Source: Thiodiazotropha sp050305635 (GTDB taxonomy: Bacteria; Pseudomonadota; Gammaproteobacteria; Chromatiales; Chromatiaceae). Taken from it: a stretch of DNA of 64,000 nt. The first letter of the stretch is position 1. Every line of letters begins with the position of its first letter. Below are positions 7,807 to 15,681 of this stretch, one piece after another. A program made the translations under genes and the position numbers. The stretch spans positions 1-64,000 of the forward strand of contig JBNLFS010000146.1 of the NCBI GenBank assembly GCA_050305635.1. The letters run 5' to 3'. Under the pieces are notes generated by a model. The model was not told the DNA's origin. It did no database searches and saw only the letters and a list, made by a program, of their open reading frames with translations.

Positions 7807-8397
7807 CTAGGGTATTACGTCGATCAATGAGGTCAGATCCTGGGCGATAGTAGCGGCATCCTCACCCTGGGTAAACAGGGCATGCATGCGCTGATCCGGG
7901 CCGATCAGGAAAAACAGGCCGGTTGGACCGCTCGTGTCGACACCGAATTCGCGGAAGATCTCGTCCACTACTTCGGGTTTGCCCGTGAGTCCGGTCAGGT
8001 GGGTGCCGAGTCGGTCGATCTCCTGTGTGAACGCGGCTTCTTTCCAGCGGGGCAGATAGATGAAGTGAATGCCGCTCTGCAAATGTGGGCGATCAGCCAG
8101 ACGATTGTGTATCTGCATCAGGTGGATCAGAGCGGGCGAAGGGGCCGGGCTTCCCTCCGGGTCGAGCAGCAGCAGGCTCCACTGACCCTGCAAATCGTTT
8201 TGCGTAAACGGGGCTCCCTTTTGATCTGTCAAATCGAGGTTTGGTACCGGGGGCGGTGGATCGATGCGAATGCCCTGGATGGCGGCATCGGTGGTGCGCG
8301 AGGGATGCTGCATGCCGGAATAGTAGGCAAGACCGAACGCCAGTGCGGCAAGCATCAGGATGACAACCCGGCGCTGACGGTTCGATGGGCGTCTCAC
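7807..8397 (-). CDS. SCO1/SenC-like membrane-anchored protein without cysteines
   Basis: The 196-residue protein has a basic N-terminus, one membrane segment (about 11-27) and a thioredoxin-like domain resembling SCO1/SenC: a proline-rich lead-in, NLDLTDQKGAPFTQNDLQGQWSLLLL, then a C-terminal GLFFLIGPDQR strand. The CxxxC copper motif that normally follows that strand is replaced by DPEGSPAPSPA (79-89). The protein contains no cysteine at all, so classical Cu chaperone or thiol reductase chemistry is not possible. It overlaps the rhodanese gene by 4 bp and precedes psd. The family assignment rests on pattern recognition and is moderately certain. Confidence 0.65.
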   Translation of the reverse strand: MRRPSNRQRRVVILMLAALAFGLAYYSGMQHPSRTTDAAIQGIRIDPPPPVPNLDLTDQKGAPFTQNDLQGQWSLLLLDPEGSPAPSPALIHLMQIHNRLADRPHLQSGIHFIYLPRWKEAAFTQEIDRLGTHLTGLTGKPEVVDEIFREFGVDTSGPTGLFFLIGPDQRMHALFTQGEDAATIAQDLTSLIDVIP

Positions 8398-9212
8398 GGC
8401 AGGGCTTTTGGCGTATCGTCCCGGTTACCCCAATCGGACCAGGATCCGGGGTAGCCTTTGCATCGTTCATATCCCAGCAGTCGGAGTACGAACCAGGTCA
8501 GTGATGAGCGATGATGGGTCTGGCAGTAGGTGATCACCTCTTTGTCCGGGGTGATGCCCAGCCCGCTCAGCAGCGCCCGCAGTTCGGATTCCGGTTTCAG
8601 GCGCATGTTGGCTTGTCGGTCCGTCACCTCGAGCCAATCCAGGTTGGCGGCGCCGGGGATGTGTCCAGGGTATTGTGAGAATCGGGAGACGCCCCGGTAC
8701 TCCTGTACGCTGCGGGCATCCCACAATGCGAGGTCCGGTGCATCCAGTCTGCGCAGAATGTAGTCAGCATCGGCGACCACGCTGTGATCCGGCTGGGCCT
8801 GGAACCTCGCGGGTTTCCGGGGCGTCTGGGTGCGACTGCAGGGATGGCCCTCATTGGCCCAGGCATGTAAACCGCCGTTGAGCAGAGAGTAGTGGGGATG
8901 TCCCATGGCGTGCAGCGTCCATAGTAGGCGCGAGGCGTTGCCTCCACCTTCGTCATCATAGGCCACCACATGGGTGTCCGGGCCGATGCCCAGGCCGCAA
9001 AACAGGGCTTCGAGCGGCTCCGGTTCCGGGAGCAGCCCGTAAACCGGGTGACGGTAGGTGGTGATCTGGGTGTAGGGCAGGTGGCTGGCGCCGGGGATAT
9101 GCAATTCCGGATAGGTCGTATCTCTCCCCAGGTCGATCACCGCGAGCCCGGGATCGTCCAGCTGTTCACGCAACGCATCGGGCTCGATGAGCAGTGGATA
9201 GGATTCAGCCAT
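8394..9212 (-). CDS. Tandem-rhodanese sulfurtransferase (SseA/thiosulfate sulfurtransferase family)
   Basis: This two-domain rhodanese of 272 aa transfers sulfane sulfur from thiosulfate or mercaptopyruvate to an acceptor. The first, inactive domain contains VIDLGRDTTYPELHIPGASHLPY. The second holds the active cysteine C230 in ITYCQTHHRSS. The loop CQTHHRSS differs from the CGSGVTA loop of E. coli SseA, so the donor cannot be assigned. WDARSVQEYRG and PGHIPGAANLDW are the standard CH2A and CH2B rhodanese signatures. It is 4-bp overlapped with the downstream SCO-like gene and 33 bp from the aminotransferase gene, suggesting one transcript. Confidence 0.9.
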   Translation of the reverse strand: MAESYPLLIEPDALREQLDDPGLAVIDLGRDTTYPELHIPGASHLPYTQITTYRHPVYGLLPEPEPLEALFCGLGIGPDTHVVAYDDEGGGNASRLLWTLHAMGHPHYSLLNGGLHAWANEGHPCSRTQTPRKPARFQAQPDHSVVADADYILRRLDAPDLALWDARSVQEYRGVSRFSQYPGHIPGAANLDWLEVTDRQANMRLKPESELRALLSGLGITPDKEVITYCQTHHRSSLTWFVLRLLGYERCKGYPGSWSDWGNRDDTPKALP

Positions 9213-9245
9213 CGAGCGTGCCTGATGTGTGCATATACCGCGTAA

Positions 9246-10427
9246 CTAGGTGGAAAGCGACTTCTGTACCGCAGCCAGGGCGACACCGGTGTTTATCGAT
9301 GCGTTCATATCACTCAGGACCGCCTCCAGGGCGCTTACGCAGAGTAAGATGTTCTCGGCCCGGGCGCTGTGACCCATCAGTCCGATGCGCCAGACCTTGC
9401 CGGCCAGGGCTCCAAGGCCTGCCCCAAGTTCCAGGTTGTACTCATTCAGCAGGCGGCTGCGCACCTGGGCATCGTCGACACCCTCGGGTATCGACACGGC
9501 ATTCAGCTGCGGCAGGCGGTGTGCTGCATCCACGATGAAGGTCAGGCCCATGGCTTCGAGTCCCGCCTTGAGCGCCTCGTGCATGCGGCGATGCCGGGCC
9601 CAGGCGTTCTCCAGTCCTTCCTCTTCGAGCATGCGCAGTGACTCATGCAGGCCGTACAGGGCATTTACCGGTGCGGTGTGGTGGTAGGCACGCTTCTGGT
9701 TGGTGCCCCAATAGCCCATCACCAGGTTCAGGTCGAGAAACCAGCTCTGCACTTTCTGCGGGCGGTTCCTGACTTTGTGCAGAGCCCGTTCGCTGAAACT
9801 GATGGGTGAGATTCCCGGGGTGCAGGAGAGACACTTCTGGGTGCCGGAGTAGATACTGTCGATCTCCCACTCATCGACCTTGAGTTCGCAGCCGCCCAGT
9901 GATGTCACCGCATCGACGATGGTCAGGCAGTCGTGACGATGGGCCAGTTCGACCAGTTCCTTCGCATCGGAACGGGCGCCGGTGGAGGTTTCCGCATGCA
10001 CAAAGGCGAGAATTTTGGCGTCCGGGTGGGATTCCAGGGCTGCAGCCGTCTTTTCCAGGCTGACCGCGGTGCCCCAGTCGTCTTCCACCATCACGGCAAT
10101 GCCGCCACAGCGCTCGACGTTCTCTTTCATGCGTCCGCCAAACACCCCGTTCTGGCACACCACCACTTTGTCGCCGGGTTCCACCAGGTTGGCAAAACAG
10201 GTCTCCATACCGGCGGATCCCGGGGCGGAGACCGGCATGGTGAGGGCGTTTTCGGTCTGGAAGGCGTATTGGAGCATCCCTTTGGTCTGCTCCATCATTT
10301 CGATGAACAGGGGATCGAGATGGCCGATCGTCGGTCGGGACAGGGCCTCGAGAATACGTGGATGCACATCGGAGGGGCCGGGGCCCATGAGGGTCCGAAC
10401 GGGGGGGTTGAAGATGGGTGTACTCAT
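9246..10427 (-). CDS. Class V aminotransferase, serine/alanine-glyoxylate type
   Basis: This PLP enzyme (393 aa) belongs to the alanine-glyoxylate / serine-glyoxylate aminotransferase family. It begins PPVRTLMGPGPSDVHPRILEAL, the family start. The PLP lysine is K198 in SGTQKCLS, VDAVTSLGG supplies the cofactor-binding Asp, and HAETSTGA is the conserved substrate loop. Physiologically it could funnel photorespiratory or methylotrophic glyoxylate to glycine, but the donor cannot be told from sequence. A sigma70-like promoter with a small palindrome in its spacer lies just upstream. Confidence 0.92.
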   Translation of the reverse strand: MSTPIFNPPVRTLMGPGPSDVHPRILEALSRPTIGHLDPLFIEMMEQTKGMLQYAFQTENALTMPVSAPGSAGMETCFANLVEPGDKVVVCQNGVFGGRMKENVERCGGIAVMVEDDWGTAVSLEKTAAALESHPDAKILAFVHAETSTGARSDAKELVELAHRHDCLTIVDAVTSLGGCELKVDEWEIDSIYSGTQKCLSCTPGISPISFSERALHKVRNRPQKVQSWFLDLNLVMGYWGTNQKRAYHHTAPVNALYGLHESLRMLEEEGLENAWARHRRMHEALKAGLEAMGLTFIVDAAHRLPQLNAVSIPEGVDDAQVRSRLLNEYNLELGAGLGALAGKVWRIGLMGHSARAENILLCVSALEAVLSDMNASINTGVALAAVQKSLST

Positions 10428-10467
10428 GCGGATGCAGCCTGTGTCGTTATTCTGTGGAAGTGGGCTG

Positions 10468-10497
10468 AGTATAAGTGTCGCAATGACACGGCTTCAA
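10468..10497 (-). promoter_or_regulatory. Candidate promoter of the aminotransferase gene with an internal palindrome
   Basis: Leftward -35 TTGAAG (10492-10497) and -10 TATACT (10468-10473) are spaced by 18 bp. The spacer holds GTGTC-GCAAT-GACAC (10475-10489), a 5-bp inverted repeat that could be a repressor site. The rest of the 10428-10817 gap has no obvious feature beyond AT-rich sequence near 10600-10700 that probably holds the promoter of the rightward lipoprotein gene. Confidence 0.45.
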
Positions 10498-10817
10498 CCC
10501 GCCATTTGCTACCGATTAGCCTTGGTCCGTATGCCGGTATTTGCGGATCTTTGATACTTGTGATCACGGCAATATGTGACGCAGGTCAAAACCTACGAAA
10601 ACGGTCGCGTTTAAATCTATTCAAATCGCCCGTTTTTTGGCTTGTTTTATGAGTTCTGTTTAATTTTTGAGGTAATCTAACCGACTGAATATTAATCGTT
10701 ATTTCCGGTGTGCTTCGGTTGTTCCCGGGTCGGTATGCTGATATGTGACCCAGTTCCTCATGAAGAGTGTAGGAATGCCGTTACTCTATGCACTAATTGA
10801 ATTCGAGGTTTCCGGAA

Positions 10818-12053
10818 ATGAGATCCCTGCAGACCGCCCTGTTCGCACTTTTCATCAGTCTGATTCTCAGTGCGTGCGGAGAAAGCAGCACTGAATCCAC
10901 GGAGACCGCCAGCAACCCACAGGGCGAAACCATCGTATCCAATGACGGTGAGACTGCCGGGAATACGAATGATAGCGGTACTCCGGCCGATGACGGAAGT
11001 CAGGACGATTCCGGTAGCGGATCTTCGGAGGAAACCACGGAACCGACACCTACGCCGGTGGCGCCTCCGGTCTCCAATGTGACAAACCCGACCCCGACCC
11101 CGACCCCGACTCCGACTCCTGCCCCCAGCACCGGATCGGACAGCGGCGGCAGCACCGAAACCCCGGTTGAAGAGTCAGCGCCCGTGGCTGAAGACGTGAC
11201 CCCGCCCGCCACCGACGAATCGGTTACCCGTGGCGCCCCCGTACTGCTGTCCGCGAGCGTCAGCAGTGACAATGTATTGCTGAGTTGGAGCAACGCCAAT
11301 TCCGATCCGGACGGTGGATACGACGTGTGGATCGACGAGCAGGATATGGGTACCGATCGCACCATCTCCAGCAGTGCCACCATCGCCGGTCTGGATCTGG
11401 CTGTCCGTCACTGCTTCAAGATCGAATCTCGCTATGTTGAAGCCTCCGAGTTCTATGTCTCCAACGAGATGTGCACGGAAGCTCAGACGGCTGCAAATGA
11501 AGCGCCGACCATCAGTGGGACCCCGCAGAGCAGCATCGATGTGGGCAGTGCGTACAGCTTTACCCCCACGGCCAACGATGCAGACGGTGACGACCTGAGC
11601 TTCAGCGTGGCCAACCTGCCTTCCTGGGCGCGTTTCAACACGACCACCGGTGCCGTAACGGGAACGCCCGCGGCGCAGGATGTGGGTGATTACAACAACA
11701 TCCGCATAACCGTCAGTGACGGCACCGATGATGTAACCCTGAGCGCCTTCTCGATCAGAGTGAATACCGTGGAGGTTGCCGCCACCACCGGTTCCATGTC
11801 ACTGAGGTGGAGAGCGCCTTCAACCCGCATCGACGGCACGCCGCTTAACCTGGGAGACATCGATGGTTACACCATCTATGTGGGTACGAGTCAAAGCAAT
11901 CTGCAGATGTATGTGGATGTGAATCGGGGCGATATCAGCAGCTACACCATCGAAGATATCGAGCTGGGCAATTACTATGTTGCCATCTCCGCTTATGACG
12001 TGAGTGGACGTGCCAGTGACTTGTCCAACATCGTCATGAAGCGTGTCAACTGA
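10818..12053 (+). CDS. Lipoprotein with Ig-like and fibronectin III-like domains
   Basis: The 411-residue secreted lipoprotein starts MRSLQTALFALFISLILSACG, with lipobox LSAC. A Ser/Thr/Asp/Gly-rich linker follows and includes a PT dipeptide run (about 90-105 aa), typical of an extended cell-surface stalk. Next comes a fibronectin III-like segment, then an Ig domain of the dystroglycan/cadherin type (APTISGTPQSSIDVG...GAVTGTPAAQDVGDY), and a final FN3-like domain. The open frame starts 7 codons earlier with TTG; the ATG at 10818 has GAGG upstream. It is followed by a good terminator. It is probably an adhesion or surface-architecture protein; its ligand is unknown. Confidence 0.8.
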   Translation: MRSLQTALFALFISLILSACGESSTESTETASNPQGETIVSNDGETAGNTNDSGTPADDGSQDDSGSGSSEETTEPTPTPVAPPVSNVTNPTPTPTPTPTPAPSTGSDSGGSTETPVEESAPVAEDVTPPATDESVTRGAPVLLSASVSSDNVLLSWSNANSDPDGGYDVWIDEQDMGTDRTISSSATIAGLDLAVRHCFKIESRYVEASEFYVSNEMCTEAQTAANEAPTISGTPQSSIDVGSAYSFTPTANDADGDDLSFSVANLPSWARFNTTTGAVTGTPAAQDVGDYNNIRITVSDGTDDVTLSAFSIRVNTVEVAATTGSMSLRWRAPSTRIDGTPLNLGDIDGYTIYVGTSQSNLQMYVDVNRGDISSYTIEDIELGNYYVAISAYDVSGRASDLSNIVMKRVN

Positions 12054-12120
12054 ACGGAGAGTTTGAATCAGCAAACCAAACCGATCATCCGGCTTGGGTA
12101 TAAACTGCTACTGACCTATC

Positions 12121-12166
12121 AATCCTGAGGCTTTGGGAATTGTTTACCCGGCCTCGGGATTTTTTT
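12121..12166 (+). terminator. Rho-independent terminator after the Ig-domain lipoprotein
   Basis: AATCCTGAGGC (12121-12131) pairs with GCCTCGGGATT (12151-12161) with one G-U, extended inward by GGG/CCC, and is followed by a run of seven T. It is 68 bp after the lipoprotein stop codon. Confidence 0.85.
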
Positions 12167-12256
12167 ATGCTCATACCCATTTCATCGGTTAGCACTATGC
12201 CTTAGACTCAAGCTCAATACATGCTGAGTGATGGACCATACGAGGGAATCCAGCAA

Positions 12257-14611
12257 ATGTATGAGTCTTATTACGGATTCAGGGATACACCTTTCCGCTT
12301 AAGCGCAGACGAAAAATTTCGTTACGCGCATAAAAATTATCTGAGGGCCTCCGCCTACCTGGCTTATGCACTGCAACAGGGTGAGGGGTTCGTCATGATC
12401 ACTGGCCAGCCCGGTTCCGGCAAAACAACCCTGGTCCGGGATGTCATTTCAGAGATCGACGCAGACAAATTCCAGGCACTCAATCTGGTCACCAGTCAGT
12501 TGCATGCCGAGGAGTTATTGCGCAAGGTTGCGTTGGAATATGGTCTTCCTGCCGAGACCTATAACAAGGCCACTCTGCTGACCAGCATTCACAAGCACCT
12601 TTCCAGCCTTCATGAACAGGGTAAGCGATCGATACTGTTTCTGGATGAGGCGCAAAATCTCTCTTTGAACGGTCTCGAAGAGTTGCGATTGCTTTCGAAT
12701 CTTCAACAGGGCAGACATTCGCTGCTGCAGATCGTATTGATCGGCCACGATGAGCTGCGTGAGCTGCTGCTGGGTCCCGGCATGGAGCATATCCAACAGC
12801 GGTTGATAGCGATCTGTCAGATCCAGCCCATGACCGAAGAGCAAACCCGGGAGTATGTGATTCATCGCCTGGGCGTCGTTGGCTGGCGGCAGAATCCTCG
12901 CATACAGGATGAGGTATACCACCTGCTTCATCAGGCATCGCAGGGTGTGCCGAGAAACATCAATCACCTGATGAGCCGTCTACTGCTGTTCGGTTCCCTG
13001 GAGGAGAAGCAGGAACTTACCGACGAGGATGCACTGACCGTCATCGAGGAACTGGTGGATGAGCAGCGTATCACTCTGGCCGGGCAGATGACGGTTGAAC
13101 AGTTTGCCTCCCGGTACCGTGCCGCCAAACAGCATCAGGACATGGCCCAGGCGGTTGGCGACCATCCGAGGAATGAGGCGGTTCGCCAAACACCTCATAT
13201 CGTCGCGCCGGAACCTGATCCGGTATTGGTCGAGCGCACTCAAAACATCACGGAAAACTTTCTCTCTGTGATAGATGAGGTCCCGCTGGAGTCGCTGGAG
13301 GATTGGGATTCACTGGATTCCGATTGGCTGGTATGGAAAGACGAATCACAGTTGCACACTGAACGACAATCCTCATTGCCTCAGATGAACAGCGAATCGA
13401 ATGTCCAGTCGATCCCGGAGCCAAAACCGAAACAGCAACAGGCACTTGCGCCGGTCGACAAAAAAACAGCCGCACCTCTGCCCAGTGCGGACGATATCTG
13501 GAGAGGCTCTCTCGATTCGATGGATTTGGGTAGCGTGTTTTCAGATGCCCGCAACGAGGGTCGCCGCAGTCAGTCGAAACCCGCCAAGGCGCAGAAGCGA
13601 AAACCCGCAAAGCCAAGCGCGGCACCAAAGCATGCCAAAGACAAGCAGGAACCCAGGCTTCCCGCATCGTCGGACCCGGAACATCGGTGGGGCGGTGTCT
13701 GGTTCATGTCGAGTGAAAACAGTTCAAATCCACCCCATTCATCTGCGGGCAGTGTCGGCAATGCGCAAAAAAGCGCTTTACCCTCCGTGTCCCTGTTCAG
13801 CAGTTCACCGAGTATTTCGGTTGATGAAAATCTGAGCATGCCTTCGCTGTGGGTGGATGGCTGTCCGGAAATCAATGCCCACCAGGAAACGGGGCATCGT
13901 GGCTACCCTGTGAAAACGGGATTACGGCACAAGGTCAAACGGTCGCTGCTGCATATTGCGGCCTGGGTCGCGGTGGGTGGCTTGCTCATACTCATGATCA
14001 GGCTTTTTCCAGATGCCTTCGGGCGGCTATGGCATGAGGTTGAAGTCAAGTTCCTGAATGAGCGCGCTTCGATTCAGACGTCACCTGTTCCAATCGGCAC
14101 AGACCCCGTGTCTGCTTCCGAACTGACGGAAACTTCCAAATCGGTTGAACCGGTGTTGCTCCCGCCTGAGTCTGGATTGCCTCAGAGACTGGAAGTGAGT
14201 CGTCCTGTCCTGGAAGTCGAAAACAATCTGGGAGTGGGTGATCCCGATGTCAGTTCGTATGAAAACATCGAGCTGGCGACGCGCTATTTCGTCTATTTCG
14301 ACTTCAATAAATTCACCATACCCACACAATACGTTCCGTTATTGAAGTCGATTCAGTACAAGATGCTGCTGGATGAAAACAGTTTTCTGAAAATTACCGG
14401 TTATGCCGATCCTCAGGGCAACAAGGTTTACAATGACCTTCTGTCACTCAAGCGTGCGGAAGAGGTTAAGCAGTTCTTTCTGCAACGCGGGGTGGACGAT
14501 GTGCGTCTGCGAGTGGCGGCTGTGGGCGCCATCAGCCCTGAGTCCGGGCGGGATACCCTGGATAACCGACGGGATATCCGACGGGTGGAGGTAATACTGT
14601 TCCCCAATTAA
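12257..14611 (+). CDS. ExeA/GspA-like AAA ATPase fused to a C-terminal OmpA domain
   Basis: This large 784-residue membrane protein starts MYESYYGFRDTPFRLSAD, the characteristic start of ExeA/GspA-type and exosortase-locus ATPases; an earlier ATG at 12221 is less likely. Walker A GQPGSGKTT lies at about 50-58 and Walker B ILFLDEAQNL at about 130. A long low-complexity cytoplasmic linker (about 290-555) follows, then one membrane segment (AAWVAVGGLLILMIRLF). The periplasmic part ends in an OmpA/MotB-like peptidoglycan-binding domain (YFVYFDFNKFTIP...ITGYADPQGN...RRDIRRVEVIL). This design would couple cytoplasmic ATP hydrolysis to a wall anchor. A VPLPA-CTERM protein gene follows. Confidence 0.85.
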   Translation: MYESYYGFRDTPFRLSADEKFRYAHKNYLRASAYLAYALQQGEGFVMITGQPGSGKTTLVRDVISEIDADKFQALNLVTSQLHAEELLRKVALEYGLPAETYNKATLLTSIHKHLSSLHEQGKRSILFLDEAQNLSLNGLEELRLLSNLQQGRHSLLQIVLIGHDELRELLLGPGMEHIQQRLIAICQIQPMTEEQTREYVIHRLGVVGWRQNPRIQDEVYHLLHQASQGVPRNINHLMSRLLLFGSLEEKQELTDEDALTVIEELVDEQRITLAGQMTVEQFASRYRAAKQHQDMAQAVGDHPRNEAVRQTPHIVAPEPDPVLVERTQNITENFLSVIDEVPLESLEDWDSLDSDWLVWKDESQLHTERQSSLPQMNSESNVQSIPEPKPKQQQALAPVDKKTAAPLPSADDIWRGSLDSMDLGSVFSDARNEGRRSQSKPAKAQKRKPAKPSAAPKHAKDKQEPRLPASSDPEHRWGGVWFMSSENSSNPPHSSAGSVGNAQKSALPSVSLFSSSPSISVDENLSMPSLWVDGCPEINAHQETGHRGYPVKTGLRHKVKRSLLHIAAWVAVGGLLILMIRLFPDAFGRLWHEVEVKFLNERASIQTSPVPIGTDPVSASELTETSKSVEPVLLPPESGLPQRLEVSRPVLEVENNLGVGDPDVSSYENIELATRYFVYFDFNKFTIPTQYVPLLKSIQYKMLLDENSFLKITGYADPQGNKVYNDLLSLKRAEEVKQFFLQRGVDDVRLRVAAVGAISPESGRDTLDNRRDIRRVEVILFPN

Positions 14612-14754
14612 CAGGCTGTTGAAATTCTACTCAGACGGTACGATCCAGCGTTGAAAACCGCCTCAAAAAGCTCATTGACTTCAGTAAACTGCGCTTTTTC
14701 GTCGGTTTTCGCCTTGTCTCGTACTCGTCTGAGCGACTTTCAACAGCCTGTTAA
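14608..14754. repeat. 147-bp imperfect palindrome with 17-bp perfect ends
   Basis: TTAACAGGCTGTTGAAA (14608-14624) and its exact complement (14738-14754) are the ends. Inside, CAGACG...GAAAACCG pairs imperfectly with CGGTTTTCG...CGTCTG, giving an almost continuous long hairpin. The left end overlaps the stop codon of the upstream ATPase gene. One arm recurs alone at 15613-15636. It is probably a miniature palindromic mobile element, and it may also terminate transcription. Confidence 0.8.
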
Positions 14755-14864
14755 TACTCTACATCGTTCAATTTCTGGTTTGTACATAAACGATGTTCCG
14801 CTCTCCTATCCCTAATCCTGCGAACCAGTTCCCATGTAGGGAAGATCAAGAATTGCTACTTTAG

Positions 14865-14882
14865 GAACCTAATGGTAGGTTC
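14865..14882. promoter_or_regulatory. Short palindrome upstream of the VPLPA-CTERM gene
   Basis: GAACCTA-ATGG-TAGGTTC is a perfect 7-bp inverted repeat about 70 bp upstream of the start codon, in an otherwise featureless leader. It could be an operator. I looked for a sigma54 -24/-12 pair nearby and did not find a convincing one. Confidence 0.35.
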
Positions 14883-14950
14883 ACACTGCCGGAAGCCGTT
14901 ATGGCGGAAGGTAACTAGACTAGTTAAAAAAACATTTTAAGGATGAAATC

Positions 14951-15424
14951 ATGAAGAAGTTACTCTTGCATACGCTCACACTGGGAACCCTTCTGGCTTT
15001 CCTGTCCCTGGGCGCACAGGCCGCATCTTATGATGCCGGTTCTTTCTCTGGGGTCGGTGATACCTACTCCACACCCCAGCCCGTCGGAAACTTTCTCGAT
15101 GCTTATCATTTCAGCGTTGAAACGGGCAACCTGGACATCATGTTTCAGGGTACCCATCAAGGCATGTTTGGGGATGATCTGCTGTTAACCAACATTAACA
15201 CGGATGAGCAATTTCATTTGGGCACCACCTTCTCGCAGGCCTTCAGCCTGACTGCGGGTGATTACATCTTTACCATTTCTGGTTTTGCCCTCAACGCAAT
15301 CGACCCGAAAGTCAGTTCCGACTACGACCTGACCATGAGCGCCGTGCCCCTGCCTGCCGCCGCTTGGTTGTTCGGTTCCGCTCTGCTGGGTTTCGTCTCT
15401 TACAGCAGACGTCGTAAGGTCTGA
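14951..15424 (+). CDS. Exported protein with a VPLPA/PEP-CTERM-type sorting signal
   Basis: The 157-residue protein has a classical signal peptide (residues 1-24, cleavage after AQA) and a secreted beta-rich domain without known active-site motifs. Its C-terminal sorting tripartite signal is VPLPAAAWLF, then a hydrophobic segment SALLGFVSY and a basic tail SRRRKV. This is the VPLPA variant of PEP-CTERM, recognised by exosortases in exopolysaccharide-producing Gram-negatives. No exosortase gene is in the window. A strong terminator follows. SD-like AAGGATG lies before the ATG. Confidence 0.9.
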   Translation: MKKLLLHTLTLGTLLAFLSLGAQAASYDAGSFSGVGDTYSTPQPVGNFLDAYHFSVETGNLDIMFQGTHQGMFGDDLLLTNINTDEQFHLGTTFSQAFSLTAGDYIFTISGFALNAIDPKVSSDYDLTMSAVPLPAAAWLFGSALLGFVSYSRRRKV

Positions 15425-15458
15425 AGATCATCTGATCGAATACTGACCTTTGTCTCAT

Positions 15459-15497
15459 AAAAAACGGCCGTCGGGTGCACCTGACGGCCGTTTTTTT
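15459..15497 (+). terminator. Rho-independent terminator after the VPLPA-CTERM gene
   Basis: An A-run and ACGGCCGTC (about 15459-15472) pair with GACGGCCGT followed by seven T (15483-15497). The symmetrical A and T runs allow action in both directions. Confidence 0.9.
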
Positions 15498-15612
15498 ATG
15501 GGCGAGGGATGATTGGAGACTACGCAGGAAGCGAGTAGTGGGTGGGTGCACACCGGTACGATCATCAGCGTGCACAGGTTCTTCGATGGATTTCAATTTG
15601 TTGCGTGCGCGC

Positions 15613-15636
15613 CTGAGCGAATTTCAACAGCCTGTT
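15613..15636. repeat. Solo arm of the 14608-14754 palindrome family
   Basis: CTGAGCGAATTTCAACAGCC and the next four bases match 14729-14752 at 23 of 24 positions. No matching left arm is found nearby, so this looks like a half element or decayed copy just downstream of the FtsX permease stop. Confidence 0.6.
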
Positions 15637-15681
15637 CAGCGATCTGTCTTGGTCCCTCAGGCGGCTTCCTCCTGGCCGTGG

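Noticed and set aside
11100..11383. Leftward open frame with Val/Gly dipeptides opposite the lipoprotein
   Set aside because: It is the antisense of the Pro-Thr dipeptide linker and has no independent support.
14780..14950. Sigma54 promoter upstream of the VPLPA-CTERM gene
   Set aside because: A TTGC segment is present at 14853-14856 but no GG at the required spacing for a -24 element.
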